Assembly: GCA_012513515.1 (NCBI GenBank)
Contig: JAAZCA010000005.1
Coordinates: forward strand, 1-64,000
Reading direction: 5' to 3'
Origin: Myxococcales bacterium
GTDB lineage: Bacteria; UBA10199; 2-02-FULL-44-16; JAAZCA01
DNA length: 64,000 bases
In this document: piece by piece, positions 1 through 10,193 of the stretch
Layout: every line of letters begins with the position of its first letter
How positions within the stretch are numbered: position 1 is the first letter of the stretch
Position numbers and translations under genes: made by a program
The notes under the pieces: model-generated
What the model was told of the DNA's origin: nothing
What the model saw: only the letters and a program-made list of their open reading frames with translations
Database searches by the model: none

Positions 1-181
1 AAACATCAAGAAGCTAGAATCTAGAAGTGAGAAGCAATATTTTTACAGGCGAGATTTTTCTAGCTTCTAGCCTCTCGCTTCTAGCTTCTGTTTTTCCCAG
101 TCACGGTTGTTGCGGGGATGACAAGCGGATAGTTTTTAGAGGCGCCCTGAATTTGCTGATTTTTCAGAGGTTACTTAGTAT
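1..181. repeat. dispersed repeat island 1 (modules A, B, D)
   Basis: Module A (about 1-98) is rich in CTAGAATCTAGAAG/CTTCTAGC words and recurs at 22347-22436 and, inverted, at 17112-17143. It is followed by the start of module B (CAGTCACGGTTGTTGCGGGG) and by module D (about 111-178), which recurs at 51955-52018 and, inverted, at 18352-18417. No gene is seen here; a short open frame across it is only translated repeat. Confidence 0.85.
153..181 (+). promoter_or_regulatory. promoter-like sequence at the end of repeat module D
   Basis: TTGCTG, a 17-nt spacer and TAGTAT, about 37 nt before the ATG of the vWA lipoprotein gene. The same arrangement with TATAAG as the -10 lies in front of the KARI-like gene at 52 kb. 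The hexamers are seen; promoter activity is inferred. Confidence 0.4.
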
Positions 182-217
182 ATTTTCAAACGATTCCGTC
201 TGTGCTAACTATATCCC

Positions 218-2839
218 ATGAGACGAGGACAATCACCTAAACTAATTGTAATTATTGTGTTTTTTTCTTCCCTCCTCCTGCTTTCGGGGTGCAAGGGTAA
301 GATGGAACCGTCGGTCGGCACTTCCCCCCGCAAAGGAGGGGGACCTGCCGCAGAGGCAAAACAGCGCATAGATCCGCCAGTCCTGGAAGGAAGCGCTCGC
401 GTAGCTAGGCTCGCCCGCGAAAAGATGGGCAAGGAATCGACAGTCGCGGAAAAAGCGGAGCAGGCCAAGAAGCAAAAGGAGAGCGTCGAAGAAAAAGAAA
501 GTGCTCCCCTCGGTCCCCGCACCCCGGAGCTCCCCCCCGTCGAGCAAAAGGAAAAGGCGGCTGCGCTTTCCGACACCCCGGCCCTGAGCTCTCTTTCGGC
601 CAGCGGGATAACTCCCCCGACGGATCAACCGCCCGTGGAGCCACATCAGGTTCCCTTTCAGCCCAAGCTCGTCACTGCAAAGACGAACATAGTCCTGATA
701 CTCGACGCATCCGGGAGCATGTCCGCCCCATTCGCTGCAAGCAGCAGCACCAAGTACGAGGTATTGCGCAAGGCGGTGGGCGAAGTGATGTTCGAGTTCA
801 TTCAGCAGCAGAAAGACTTTCCGAGAAATATCGCCATCAGGGTTTTCGGGTCCGAGAGCCCTGCCGACCTTGGGGATTGCAACGACACCAAGCTACTTCT
901 CCCCATGGGTGAGCCTGTCCTTGAGGCCATAGAAAAAACCTTATCAGCGATCGAGCCCAAAGGGATGAGCCCCCTTTCGGTAGCGCTTGAAAAATCCCTT
1001 TCGGATTTCCCTGCCGTGAAGGAGGAGGACCGCGTGATTGTCCTCCTCTCCGACGGCGGCGATAACTGCGGAGCCGATGCCTGCGCGGCCGCCAAAAAGA
1101 TCGACACCTCGGCTCAGGGGTACATCATAAACACGGTGGCATTCGACATAGCCCAGCAGGATCGTGAACAGCTGGAATGCATAGCACAATCCGGCGGCGG
1201 AAAATTCTTTCTCGCAAGAAACGAAAGCGAGCTGCGAAGCGCCCTTTCCGATGCGGTGAACTCCACAGTTCCTTACAACCTGAAACTCTCAGCCAAGGCC
1301 GGTGCCACACCTATTCCATTTCGCCTCAAGGTCTTCCGCGCCGGAACGCAGAGCGTCGTCAAGCAGGACGAGAGCATGGGCACGAAGCTCTTGAACCTCC
1401 CGGCGGGAACCTACGATCTGCTGATCGAATACTACGCCTCACCTGAGATGAGCAAGCCTTCCAAGATGCTCAAGGGGGTAGAAATAATCGAGACCACGAA
1501 GGTTGAACAGACGGTCAACTTCGATCTGGGGCAGGCGAATTTTCTGGCGCTCGATAACGATGGTCGCCCGGTCGCTGCAAAACTCGAAATCATTCCGCTG
1601 GGCCCGGACGGCCCTTCAGGTCCTCCGGCCATACTGGATATCGAGGCGCAGTCCACCCCTGTCTTTTTAACCCCTCAGAGTTACGACATAATGGCGAACC
1701 TCGCTGAAGTCACCCCGGAGGGATTTTCCATAAACGAAAAAAATGTCGCGGTAACTCTCGGTGAATCGAAGGATGTGACATTCCGATTTCAGAAGGGATC
1801 GTTGCTGCTGACAGGAGTCACGACGCAGGAAGAAAAAATTTCATTCGTCTATCAGGTTTATAAAGCCGGTCGCCCGGACCTCCCGATAGCAAACGGCGCG
1901 TTCGACAGCTCAGGCGGCACGGTACTGCTCCCTCCAGGCACTTATGAGATAATCGCGATCGGAACCGACCCTAAGATGGCAGCAAGCCCCAGGACTCGCA
2001 TCAAGGAACTCGAAATAAAATCGGCCGAAGTAAAAGAGCTTCCAATCAGATTCGAAATGGGAACCCTGAAAATTTCGGCCGTGGACGGCAAAGACAACAA
2101 GATCCCCGCCGAGTTCACTATACGCGAAAAGGAAGATTCCACTGCCATTGCAAAGGCCAGGTCCGAATCGGGTGACCCCGTCATGCTCTCGCTTCCTCCC
2201 GGAACTTACGACATAGTAGCGGTGAGCCTGAAATCGGAACTTGAACCGAGGCCATCCGTTCCCGTTCAAAACGTGGAGGTAGCCGCAACGAAGCCTACCG
2301 AACAGGTGATCAAATTCATACTCGGAACGCTCAAGTTGCGGGGGAGAAACGCAAAAGAAATTCCGATCAAAACACAGTTCACGATCTACCGGGCAGCCTC
2401 CGATGAAGTCGTATCGAACGCGCCCCCCACCTCGGACTGGGTCGTCTTTGACCTCGCCCCCGGCGTATATGACGCGCTCGCGATAGACATCGCGTCCGCC
2501 ACCGGAACCAAGCCGATGATCTGGCTCCGCGACCTGAAAGTAGAAGATGGCAAATCCTCCAGCCATGAGGCTATCTACACGACGGGCAAACTGAAGATAA
2601 TAGGACGCGGGCCGAACAACAAGATCATCACCTGCAAGTTCAAAGTTTTCGAATACGGAGCCGACCGCGAAATAATAAGCGGAGTCACAGGCGACGATTG
2701 GGAAATCTTTGAAATCGATCCAGGAAAATACTACCTCGAGGCGAGTTACAAGGACGAAGATCTCTCGGTGGTCCTCAAAAAATGGATCAACATCGATATC
2801 GGCGACAACGAGGTCGTTGAACAGATATTGAGATTCTAA
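218..2839 (+). CDS. von Willebrand factor A domain lipoprotein with C-terminal regulatory-like repeats
   Basis: 873 aa. The N-terminus is a lipoprotein signal with lipobox LLSGC, so the protein is expected to be membrane-anchored and exposed to periplasm or surface. Residues about 30-150 are a charged Lys/Glu/Pro-rich linker. A vWA domain follows, with a MIDAS motif DASGS at D163 and a second acidic SDGGD at about D279, so metal-dependent ligand binding is likely. From about residue 370 to the end there are six tandem beta-sandwich units of roughly 80-95 aa, each with a P(P/A)GTYD-like signature, resembling carboxypeptidase regulatory-like domains. There is no strong ribosome-binding site before the ATG. 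The partner and exact role are unknown; an adhesion or scaffold function is inference. Confidence 0.85.
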   Translation: MRRGQSPKLIVIIVFFSSLLLLSGCKGKMEPSVGTSPRKGGGPAAEAKQRIDPPVLEGSARVARLAREKMGKESTVAEKAEQAKKQKESVEEKESAPLGPRTPELPPVEQKEKAAALSDTPALSSLSASGITPPTDQPPVEPHQVPFQPKLVTAKTNIVLILDASGSMSAPFAASSSTKYEVLRKAVGEVMFEFIQQQKDFPRNIAIRVFGSESPADLGDCNDTKLLLPMGEPVLEAIEKTLSAIEPKGMSPLSVALEKSLSDFPAVKEEDRVIVLLSDGGDNCGADACAAAKKIDTSAQGYIINTVAFDIAQQDREQLECIAQSGGGKFFLARNESELRSALSDAVNSTVPYNLKLSAKAGATPIPFRLKVFRAGTQSVVKQDESMGTKLLNLPAGTYDLLIEYYASPEMSKPSKMLKGVEIIETTKVEQTVNFDLGQANFLALDNDGRPVAAKLEIIPLGPDGPSGPPAILDIEAQSTPVFLTPQSYDIMANLAEVTPEGFSINEKNVAVTLGESKDVTFRFQKGSLLLTGVTTQEEKISFVYQVYKAGRPDLPIANGAFDSSGGTVLLPPGTYEIIAIGTDPKMAASPRTRIKELEIKSAEVKELPIRFEMGTLKISAVDGKDNKIPAEFTIREKEDSTAIAKARSESGDPVMLSLPPGTYDIVAVSLKSELEPRPSVPVQNVEVAATKPTEQVIKFILGTLKLRGRNAKEIPIKTQFTIYRAASDEVVSNAPPTSDWVVFDLAPGVYDALAIDIASATGTKPMIWLRDLKVEDGKSSSHEAIYTTGKLKIIGRGPNNKIITCKFKVFEYGADREIISGVTGDDWEIFEIDPGKYYLEASYKDEDLSVVLKKWINIDIGDNEVVEQILRF

Positions 2840-2861
2840 AGCGCCGCCGACGCCCGCTCAC

Positions 2862-5800
2862 TCAATGCAGGACGAAGCGCTTTTCCTCTCCAGAGTAGTG
2901 AAGCATCTGCTCGAGGATTATGTTGGCGAGAATGTTGATTCTGTTGGAGCCATCGTCCGCCGCCAATTCTATGCCGTCCGGACCGAGCTCTATGGAAGCA
3001 AGCCCCGTCATGCCGAGCACGGTGTCCTCCTGCCCTTCGAAGGAAAAGTTCGAAGGAACGGGGATAGCAATGGCGCTGGCCTTGGGTGAATAGGCCGCAA
3101 GCGCCGTCATCAACTGATCCGCAAGGCTCGATATGAGTCTTCGCGATGGAATGGTGGTCGCGTTGGTCCCCTCGATCGGAGTTATCAGAAGCCTCGACCT
3201 GTCCGAAAGCGTTCTTATTTTTATTGAATACCCGCTTTCGCTCGACTCATCCATTTCAAAATCGCCGACCTCTATCCCTATCAGAGCGCTGACATCGAAA
3301 CTTACGATCTGCCCTTTCCACGGATCCGGATCCTTGGGGCGCATCGATTTTATTATCGGCTTTCCGCTGGAATCCAACTTGATCGGCAGATTTCCATAAC
3401 GGTCGGCTGGCTGGGACTGATCTATTTCAAGGGCATAGAAGGAAAGTTCGACCCCGCCGAGCTGTATTTCGAGGAGGTTTCCCTCTGGGACTTCCGAATC
3501 GCCGGAAAAATTCAGATCACCGCTCCTTGGAACCACCGGCATCTTTTCCACCGAGGAAACTGAGAGCCTCGGAGCCAGCGCCCTGTTGCCTCTTATAGCC
3601 ATGAGCAGCGGCTGCTTGGGCGTAAAATAACCGTATCCGGAAAGCGCAGAACCGAGAAGCTCCATGACCCTCGGCCTCACATAGCAAAGGGTCGGAATAG
3701 AATCCTTCACTCCAGGCACCGGCTCGAAGGCATCGCACTCATTGACGAAATCAAAACCGATCTTTCCAAAAAAAGGCTCATGGATGTCTATGTCGAGAAG
3801 CCCTTTAACCGATTTGCCATCTCCATGCGCAATCCCCGTGTACAGAAGAGCGTTCACGGCATCGAGCAGTAGCGAAACTCCCAGTCCCTTCGAATATCTG
3901 TTGTATGAAGACGAGATATCGCCGGATGTGAGTATGACTCCCGCGCTTTCAACCATGTTACCGGGAGGAATCCCTGCGAAGTGCTTCTTGTTCCCAACTG
4001 CAAGGTCTATCGCTGCAGTAAGCCCCTTCGACGTGATTTCGCTATCCCCCCCAAGCTTGAAGCCAAGTGGAAGTTTAATCGCAGGCAAAATTCCGCCGAA
4101 TATCCCGTCGCCCCCCTCCTCGCCGAGAGGAAGTTCCATAGAGAGATATCCTCGCATCAGGCCCGTCGCATATGAGGACCCCCCACAATAGATCAGCTTG
4201 TTGACGGCATCGAGAATCGCATCATTGACAGCCGCCGTCTGCGCGTGAATCGAGTTGAACGCCTTGCATGTTTCCCTGACGGAGGAGGATGCCCGCTTCA
4301 CGTCGCACCAGATGAAATGCCCGAAGGGAGACGCATCCCCCACTATGTTCTCGAGAACAAGCGGCGAAGGAATATGTTTGCAATATTTCTTCCCCTTGTA
4401 GGAGCAGTCGTCATGGCGGCTGGAAAAAATAAGATAGTCGCCATCTCCCTTCCTTTCCCTCTTCACAAGGAGATCCACAGTCGCCTTCCGGAAGGAAACG
4501 AAAAGGGGGAGAGGATCTTTGTCCGAAAGACCGTCGCCATCTGCGTCCGTTGAAACATTCAAGTCCGCTCTTGTATTTTCAAGTTCCAGAACTATTGAAA
4601 TTTCACCCTCCGCTAGATCGAAGGAGGATATTGCGATCGAACCTATCTGTGGAATTCCAGCAAGCTCAATTTTATATTCCGGACCGGCGCCCTTCTCCTC
4701 GCATCCATCTATCGAAACGGCTTCAGTCGATGTTGTGCTTTTCGCGCCATCGTCGCCTGAAGGATCCGCCTCCGGCTCCCCCATGAAGATCGAGGCTAAA
4801 AGTGTCGTAAACTCATCCGCGCCTAGGATATTATTTATGAACGGAACAAGCGCGTTTCTTAAAAACCCGCTGGACAATGACAGCGCGGCGGCCTTCGACA
4901 CCCTCATCGATCCATTTTCTGAAAAAGGGCTCTCGATGCGCCCCCAGCCGAAGGTCCAGGAAAACTGGTGTCCCTCTTTTGATTCCATGCTGGCTATATT
5001 GATCCCCTCCCGAGGCTCTATCTCCGCCGAAAAAACTCCCGACGGGTCGGCACACAGCTCGCGCGGCTCCTCGCGATTCAACTGCACGTCAACGCATTCG
5101 ATTCCACCGCCAAGGCGGAAATCCCATGATATGGTCGGATACTGATCTGCATCGTAGGATGGATGAGGAGGGGGAGAAATTATTTCCAGCTTCGGCACCT
5201 CCCCGGAAACCTTGAATTCATAAGGCTTTAAAAGCACGCACTGATCGCCGGTGGCGGCATTGCAGACCTTTATCAGAAGCTCATTATCCCCGGGCAAGAC
5301 GGGGACTCCAACGAAAAATTTTCCCTGGCCGCCCTGCTCCACGTTGGTCACGCAAGCTATCTCTCTCTTCTCCCCACCCGCACCGACCGTGGAATTTTTC
5401 ACTGAAACTTCAAGCCCGCCAGTGGAAGCCCCAATAAAATCGCAAAAACTGCAGTCGGGAAGAAGGTCCAGCGTTACCATTACAATGCCGGGATCCAACG
5501 TGCCCGAAGATTTTACGTCGGGCGAAAAAATGACCTGTGCATCCGTAAGCGAGGGCCTGACCACGCGGCTAGTTCGAATTCTTTTTTCGACCGCATCGCC
5601 CGAGAGTCTGCTCGCAGAAATCGATACCGCATGCGGGCCCGGTGAAGACAGAGGAACTCTTACCGAGTATCTTCCTTCCCTGTCTATGCAGAGCCTGTCG
5701 CTGTTTCTGCTTGCATCCCAGCATCCGGATGTATCGTAGGAAGATGTATCGACATAGCTTATCGCCTTGGTATATTCATGCTGAACCGCAATGCGAAGTT

Positions 5801-6194
5801 TTGCGAGGACCGATCCCTGCATATCTATGGTTCCGCGCATGACAAAATATTCCGAGTCCACTCCTCCCGGCGGCGAATCGACGCACAAAAAACCTGAGCC
5901 GATTTCGCAGATCACTATCTCCGGCTGACGCGGTATCTGGCACATGCCGGGGTTTTTCTCGCTGCCGACATTTCTCTCCTTCTCCGGAAGCTTATCCACA
6001 TCCTCGTCGGAAAAGGAGATCGATCGTTGCAAAGAAGAAGAAGAAGAAGAAGATATCGATGAGTCCTGCCACCAGCTTCTTATCTTCGCAATATAATGAT
6101 GCACTCCTGCATCAGAGACGCGCCCAGCGCAGACTATCAACAGGAACAGCAGGAGCTGTGCCGCAGGGAGAGCTATATTTTTAACTCTTCTCAT
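2862..6194 (-). CDS. large secreted protein of unknown function
   Basis: 1110 aa with a clear signal peptide (positively charged start, hydrophobic ALPAAQLLLFLLIVCAG, cleavage near VSDA). A poly-Ser stretch encoded by a GAA/TTC-type microsatellite follows at about residues 47-53. A short Asp-rich DADGDGLSDKDP segment near the middle resembles thrombospondin type 3/EF-like calcium-binding loops. The rest looks beta-rich, with paired cysteines. I do not recognise a family. It is divergent from the 1257-aa lipoprotein gene and convergent (22-bp gap) with the vWA lipoprotein gene; the three plus the 524-aa gene form a surface-protein block. An export or outer-membrane location is inferred from the signal peptide. 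Confidence 0.75.
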   Translation of the reverse strand: MRRVKNIALPAAQLLLFLLIVCAGRVSDAGVHHYIAKIRSWWQDSSISSSSSSSLQRSISFSDEDVDKLPEKERNVGSEKNPGMCQIPRQPEIVICEIGSGFLCVDSPPGGVDSEYFVMRGTIDMQGSVLAKLRIAVQHEYTKAISYVDTSSYDTSGCWDASRNSDRLCIDREGRYSVRVPLSSPGPHAVSISASRLSGDAVEKRIRTSRVVRPSLTDAQVIFSPDVKSSGTLDPGIVMVTLDLLPDCSFCDFIGASTGGLEVSVKNSTVGAGGEKREIACVTNVEQGGQGKFFVGVPVLPGDNELLIKVCNAATGDQCVLLKPYEFKVSGEVPKLEIISPPPHPSYDADQYPTISWDFRLGGGIECVDVQLNREEPRELCADPSGVFSAEIEPREGINIASMESKEGHQFSWTFGWGRIESPFSENGSMRVSKAAALSLSSGFLRNALVPFINNILGADEFTTLLASIFMGEPEADPSGDDGAKSTTSTEAVSIDGCEEKGAGPEYKIELAGIPQIGSIAISSFDLAEGEISIVLELENTRADLNVSTDADGDGLSDKDPLPLFVSFRKATVDLLVKRERKGDGDYLIFSSRHDDCSYKGKKYCKHIPSPLVLENIVGDASPFGHFIWCDVKRASSSVRETCKAFNSIHAQTAAVNDAILDAVNKLIYCGGSSYATGLMRGYLSMELPLGEEGGDGIFGGILPAIKLPLGFKLGGDSEITSKGLTAAIDLAVGNKKHFAGIPPGNMVESAGVILTSGDISSSYNRYSKGLGVSLLLDAVNALLYTGIAHGDGKSVKGLLDIDIHEPFFGKIGFDFVNECDAFEPVPGVKDSIPTLCYVRPRVMELLGSALSGYGYFTPKQPLLMAIRGNRALAPRLSVSSVEKMPVVPRSGDLNFSGDSEVPEGNLLEIQLGGVELSFYALEIDQSQPADRYGNLPIKLDSSGKPIIKSMRPKDPDPWKGQIVSFDVSALIGIEVGDFEMDESSESGYSIKIRTLSDRSRLLITPIEGTNATTIPSRRLISSLADQLMTALAAYSPKASAIAIPVPSNFSFEGQEDTVLGMTGLASIELGPDGIELAADDGSNRINILANIILEQMLHYSGEEKRFVLH

Positions 6195-6221
6195 ACTTGC
6201 CCCCTTTCTCGTCCGTTAAAG

Positions 6222-6358
6222 AAAAAAGTTGCGTTAAAAAAGCCCGCCTGTGTCAATTATATGACGCAGGGGGCCGGAGCGGCGCATATTGCCGATGGAT
6301 CATCCAAGGGGCTAGGGTCCCCCGAGAATCGGAGTTTCGAAAGTCGCGCAACTTTTTT
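6222..6358. promoter_or_regulatory. 12-bp inverted repeat flanking a divergent promoter region
   Basis: AAAAAAGTTGCG at 6222-6233 is exactly mirrored by CGCAACTTTTTT at 6347-6358, one arm near each divergent gene start. The 182-bp gap also contains a TTGACA on the minus strand. The symmetry suggests a shared operator or paired sites for one regulator; this is inference. Confidence 0.35.
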
Positions 6359-6376
6359 TAAGACCGGACGATAAAG

Positions 6377-9300
6377 ATGCCACATATGGCAAACAGAATC
6401 GAAGTAAAAATCCGCGGGGCGGCGGCCTTACTTGCCTGCTGCGCCGTTCTATTTTCATCCTGCGCCGGGGACGATTTCACCCCAGTCTATTTTCCTCCTC
6501 CGGCAGGGGAAACCGATGAAGCAAAGGCGCCGAGTGAAAACGTCACCGGAAGAAAATGCACCATAACATTCACATCGCGCCTCTGCGTCCAGATCAAAGG
6601 GGATAATATAGAGGCTGGCATCGGCGAGGGAGAAGAACTCTGCGGCGAAGTTCCCCCTTTCCCAATTCACATCTCCGGATCATCGGCAAAGCTGATAGGC
6701 TCGGAATTTCCCGATATACAATTCGAGGGGGGCGGTCTGCCTGTCCCCATAACCATCAACGCCAGAGGAAACAGCGATGGCACCTCCAACATTGCGGAGG
6801 GCCCCGTCGATTCATCTGGAAACATAAGCATGAGCGGATTTTCTTTCTTCATATCCGCTCTGGGGATAGTCGGCGAAGTCCCCAATCTGACATTGACCAC
6901 AAAAGCAACCGAGGAGCTGCCGCATCTTCAGCCCGCGAGCGGTTCTCCCCCGGACGCCTCAGGGGCAATGAAGCTTGCGATAGGCACCGTGCTCGGATCG
7001 ATAATCCCGGCAGCCGATACATATCTCAAGGGCGCTTCCATGCAAGCCTTATTCACCGGAGCGATATCCCCCTCCCTCAGCGAATGCGGAGGAGGTGGCG
7101 AGAAGAATATTTCGGTGACAGCGCTTTTTGTCGATCCTGACGGCCGTCAGACTGAGGCCCCCATAGCCGGGGATAAGTATCTGGACATCTCGAACGGAAC
7201 CTATATCGCCGACACGAACCTCGACATCGGGAAGCGCTATGAAAGCAGCAGAAAATTTCGCGCGACCAACATCGGTTCGACCGTACAGCAGATATCGCTC
7301 CCCTCCAAGAAGGGTCCCTTCTACCTGGAATCTGTGCAGTCGCTAAACAGAACCCTCAAGGGTGGAGAGTCCATATCGCTAAATGTCACCTTCCGTCCGT
7401 CCATAGAAAACACGGAACCGGGAGTCATAACTGAATCCATAGCAATAGGCTCGGATCAGTTCATATTGCGCGCGACCGCCCTTTCAAAATCCGGAAAGGG
7501 ATCGATCGACCTGTTGGATGAAAACGGCAACACGAAGGATCCCGGCGTAGAGATGGTAGAGATAGGTGGCTCGGCCCTTCCGGCCAGCACTCAGAGAAAA
7601 TTCTTCCGCTGCAAGGAGCTGGACTGCTCCGGCACCCCTTCCTACACGGAATGCACAGCATGCGGAGATCCCTCATCCGAGCCCTGTTCACTACTTCCCA
7701 TATCTACGGAAGGAAACCCGATGGCCGAAGTTGACTCATCCTGCAGCGCACTATATCCGGATGCGGCTCCGCTACTGACTATAGATCTCAAGGGAAACAC
7801 CGGAATATCGCTGGACGCGAAAAAGCAGGTTCTTGCGATAAAAAATTCCGGCACAAACCCGCTGCAAATAACCTCGATAGCCATAGAGGAGCTTCCCGAT
7901 AGCAAATCGCGCGGACAGTTCGCGATTCCCAAAAATGCCATCTTCGTCGCAAAGAGCATGAAGGAGATAAGCGACAAAATAGCGAAGGCGCTCTCCGGAG
8001 GAGGCGATTTTTCAGGCAGCAAACTCCCGGCCACCCTTCCACCTTTCCAGCCCAGCTATGATGAAACATCGATGTATGTCGTAGTGACCTATCAGCCCGA
8101 TGACCTGCTCGGCGCAGACGGACAGATGGCCGGAATCGGAAGCGAGGTCAAAGACCGCGCCATCCTCAAGATACTCACATCCGACGGGGAGATAAAAACC
8201 GAGGTTTCCGGAACGACCACGATCCAGGAAAGCCCGGCGCTGGAAATATATTTCAAGACCTCCGGCGGATCGAAATACGTGGCGAATAAGAAGGAATTCC
8301 CCTTCAAGGGGGTGACGGCCGAAACCACTGACATATCATTTCCAATGTTCATGCGCACCTCCGACACCTCACAAAGCGCGATGCGCGTCGTATCGATATC
8401 GATAGAGGGCGAAGATAAGGATATGTTCCGCTGGCTCGACAGCAGGGAGAAGATAGACTCCGCCATACCGGAATCAGGCAAGGGTTTCCGTTGTTCCATC
8501 CCGGTGATAGACGAATCCAGCGGAGAGATGGTGGACGAGATCTTCGAGCTTGCCCCGGTATCGCTCTCATCGAAGGGGTTCGATCTCCTCCCCGGGGCGT
8601 TCACTACGGAGAATATGCCCCTCTTCGGATGCATCAATTTTCACCGTCAGGAAGGGACCAGCCTCAAGAAAGGAATATTCAACGCCGATCTGAAGATAGT
8701 GGCACAGGAACTGGACTCAGCAGGCAACCCGGCAAAAAACCCGGACGGATCCTACCGGCAAACTACGATGTCGGCTGTACTCAAAGCGGCCATAAACCCG
8801 AGATCGGGAATGATGGTCCTGAGAGTTACCCAGACGATGTCCGCGATTCTTAATCCAAAATTTCCAGGACTTTCCTCCATTTCATCCAAGCACGATCGAA
8901 GATTTTTACAGGAGGAAGGAAAACTGAAAGATTCCGACTATGAAGTTTTTTTAGGCGCCATAATTCTCGATCCGTTCGACGAGATGCATATCACGTCCAC
9001 CGATGGCCAGGAGATCGTAAGTACTCCAGGTGACGGAGTAACCTCGGTATTCAGGGCGGTGGATACGCACCCCGTCACCACCGACTACCCTGAGGAAAAC
9101 GCCTTCGACTTCGCCAGCCTCCTTCACGATAGTGAACTCGCTTCCGACAAAAAGGGAATTTTTAACGGATACCCTAACGTCCCCGAAGACCTTAAGTCGA
9201 ATGGATGGAGAATATTTACATCGACTCTCTCATATCCGGGCCCCCTTCCACCCCCCGGGGTTCCAAAGCCCGACATGCCGTCGGATTGCGAAGTGGTGAA

Positions 9301-10150
9301 TCCATGCGATCCTGAAGGACTTAAAAAATTCACCAAGTCGGGCGTGAAGTCAGGCGAAAAAGGGGCATGCGCCTTCTTCTACGCCTCGGGTGGAAGATTC
9401 GACAGCCCGGCATTTCACACTTCAGAAGAGATGGACGGCGGGGAATATGAAAATCTCTGCAACCGCGTGAATAAAAAACAGACGCTGAAGGATGTGAACA
9501 CCGGATACTATTCTATCGACGGCGCCATCGTGTTCGAGGAGGTTGGACTTAGATTTTTCGGCCCGACCTTTTTCCACAACCCCGGCGGCCCGCTCGGAAA
9601 CTATCCGCCGATGGACGAAGTATTTCACATGACATTCACCACCGAAATGTTGAAGCCACAAAAAAGCCCGGAAGATTTCAATATGCTTCCCGACGAGAAA
9701 ATCAACATCTCCAAGTCGGAGTTCAAGATTAACCTCGACGATCCCAAGCTGATATCCCCTCCGATATGCAAGACCAACTCTCAGGACGTCCTGATCGGCG
9801 GGAAGATATACGATTCCTGGCGCTACATCGAAGGGCTACTTTTCAAAGACGAAGAGGGAACGATACCCGCTGGATGCCCCGGAGAAGGCTCGTCCTACAC
9901 CGGAGGTTCCGCATATCTGCGCGGAAAGCCAGTTGATCACGAAACCGGCACCCTCACGATAGTGACCGGCGCCAAGTTCGGTTCCAACGAAGAGCTCTCC
10001 TTTGCCTTCAAGGATGTCATGATGTTCGTCGTCATGAAGGGATGGATCTGCGATCCGCTGGGGCGAGAGGAAGAGTTCGAAGGAAGTCGCTGCTATGACA
10101 GGGCGTTCAACGAAAGGGATGCGGAGGGCCAGCAATCTCTGTCGGAATAA
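6377..10150 (+). CDS. large lipoprotein with Ig-like (choice-of-anchor D type) region, unknown function
   Basis: 1257 aa. The start ATG is followed by a basic stretch, a hydrophobic core and lipobox-like LFSSC (Cys about residue 29), so a lipidated envelope protein is expected. Residues about 235-370 contain a segment with LDIGKRYESSRKFRATNIG and later LKGGESISLNVTFRP, typical of HYDIN/ASPM-like Ig-type domains often labelled choice-of-anchor D. A cysteine-rich patch lies at about 415-450, and a second ITSIAIEE... VVTYQP unit follows. The C-terminal 350 aa are not recognised. The 524-aa gene begins 43 nt downstream on the same strand, so the two are probably co-transcribed and may act together at the outer membrane (inference). 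Confidence 0.75.
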   Translation: MPHMANRIEVKIRGAAALLACCAVLFSSCAGDDFTPVYFPPPAGETDEAKAPSENVTGRKCTITFTSRLCVQIKGDNIEAGIGEGEELCGEVPPFPIHISGSSAKLIGSEFPDIQFEGGGLPVPITINARGNSDGTSNIAEGPVDSSGNISMSGFSFFISALGIVGEVPNLTLTTKATEELPHLQPASGSPPDASGAMKLAIGTVLGSIIPAADTYLKGASMQALFTGAISPSLSECGGGGEKNISVTALFVDPDGRQTEAPIAGDKYLDISNGTYIADTNLDIGKRYESSRKFRATNIGSTVQQISLPSKKGPFYLESVQSLNRTLKGGESISLNVTFRPSIENTEPGVITESIAIGSDQFILRATALSKSGKGSIDLLDENGNTKDPGVEMVEIGGSALPASTQRKFFRCKELDCSGTPSYTECTACGDPSSEPCSLLPISTEGNPMAEVDSSCSALYPDAAPLLTIDLKGNTGISLDAKKQVLAIKNSGTNPLQITSIAIEELPDSKSRGQFAIPKNAIFVAKSMKEISDKIAKALSGGGDFSGSKLPATLPPFQPSYDETSMYVVVTYQPDDLLGADGQMAGIGSEVKDRAILKILTSDGEIKTEVSGTTTIQESPALEIYFKTSGGSKYVANKKEFPFKGVTAETTDISFPMFMRTSDTSQSAMRVVSISIEGEDKDMFRWLDSREKIDSAIPESGKGFRCSIPVIDESSGEMVDEIFELAPVSLSSKGFDLLPGAFTTENMPLFGCINFHRQEGTSLKKGIFNADLKIVAQELDSAGNPAKNPDGSYRQTTMSAVLKAAINPRSGMMVLRVTQTMSAILNPKFPGLSSISSKHDRRFLQEEGKLKDSDYEVFLGAIILDPFDEMHITSTDGQEIVSTPGDGVTSVFRAVDTHPVTTDYPEENAFDFASLLHDSELASDKKGIFNGYPNVPEDLKSNGWRIFTSTLSYPGPLPPPGVPKPDMPSDCEVVNPCDPEGLKKFTKSGVKSGEKGACAFFYASGGRFDSPAFHTSEEMDGGEYENLCNRVNKKQTLKDVNTGYYSIDGAIVFEEVGLRFFGPTFFHNPGGPLGNYPPMDEVFHMTFTTEMLKPQKSPEDFNMLPDEKINISKSEFKINLDDPKLISPPICKTNSQDVLIGGKIYDSWRYIEGLLFKDEEGTIPAGCPGEGSSYTGGSAYLRGKPVDHETGTLTIVTGAKFGSNEELSFAFKDVMMFVVMKGWICDPLGREEEFEGSRCYDRAFNERDAEGQQSLSE

Positions 10151-10193
10151 CGATCTTTGCGGAGGCTAAGACCTCCGGCGGAAGGATGCCGTC

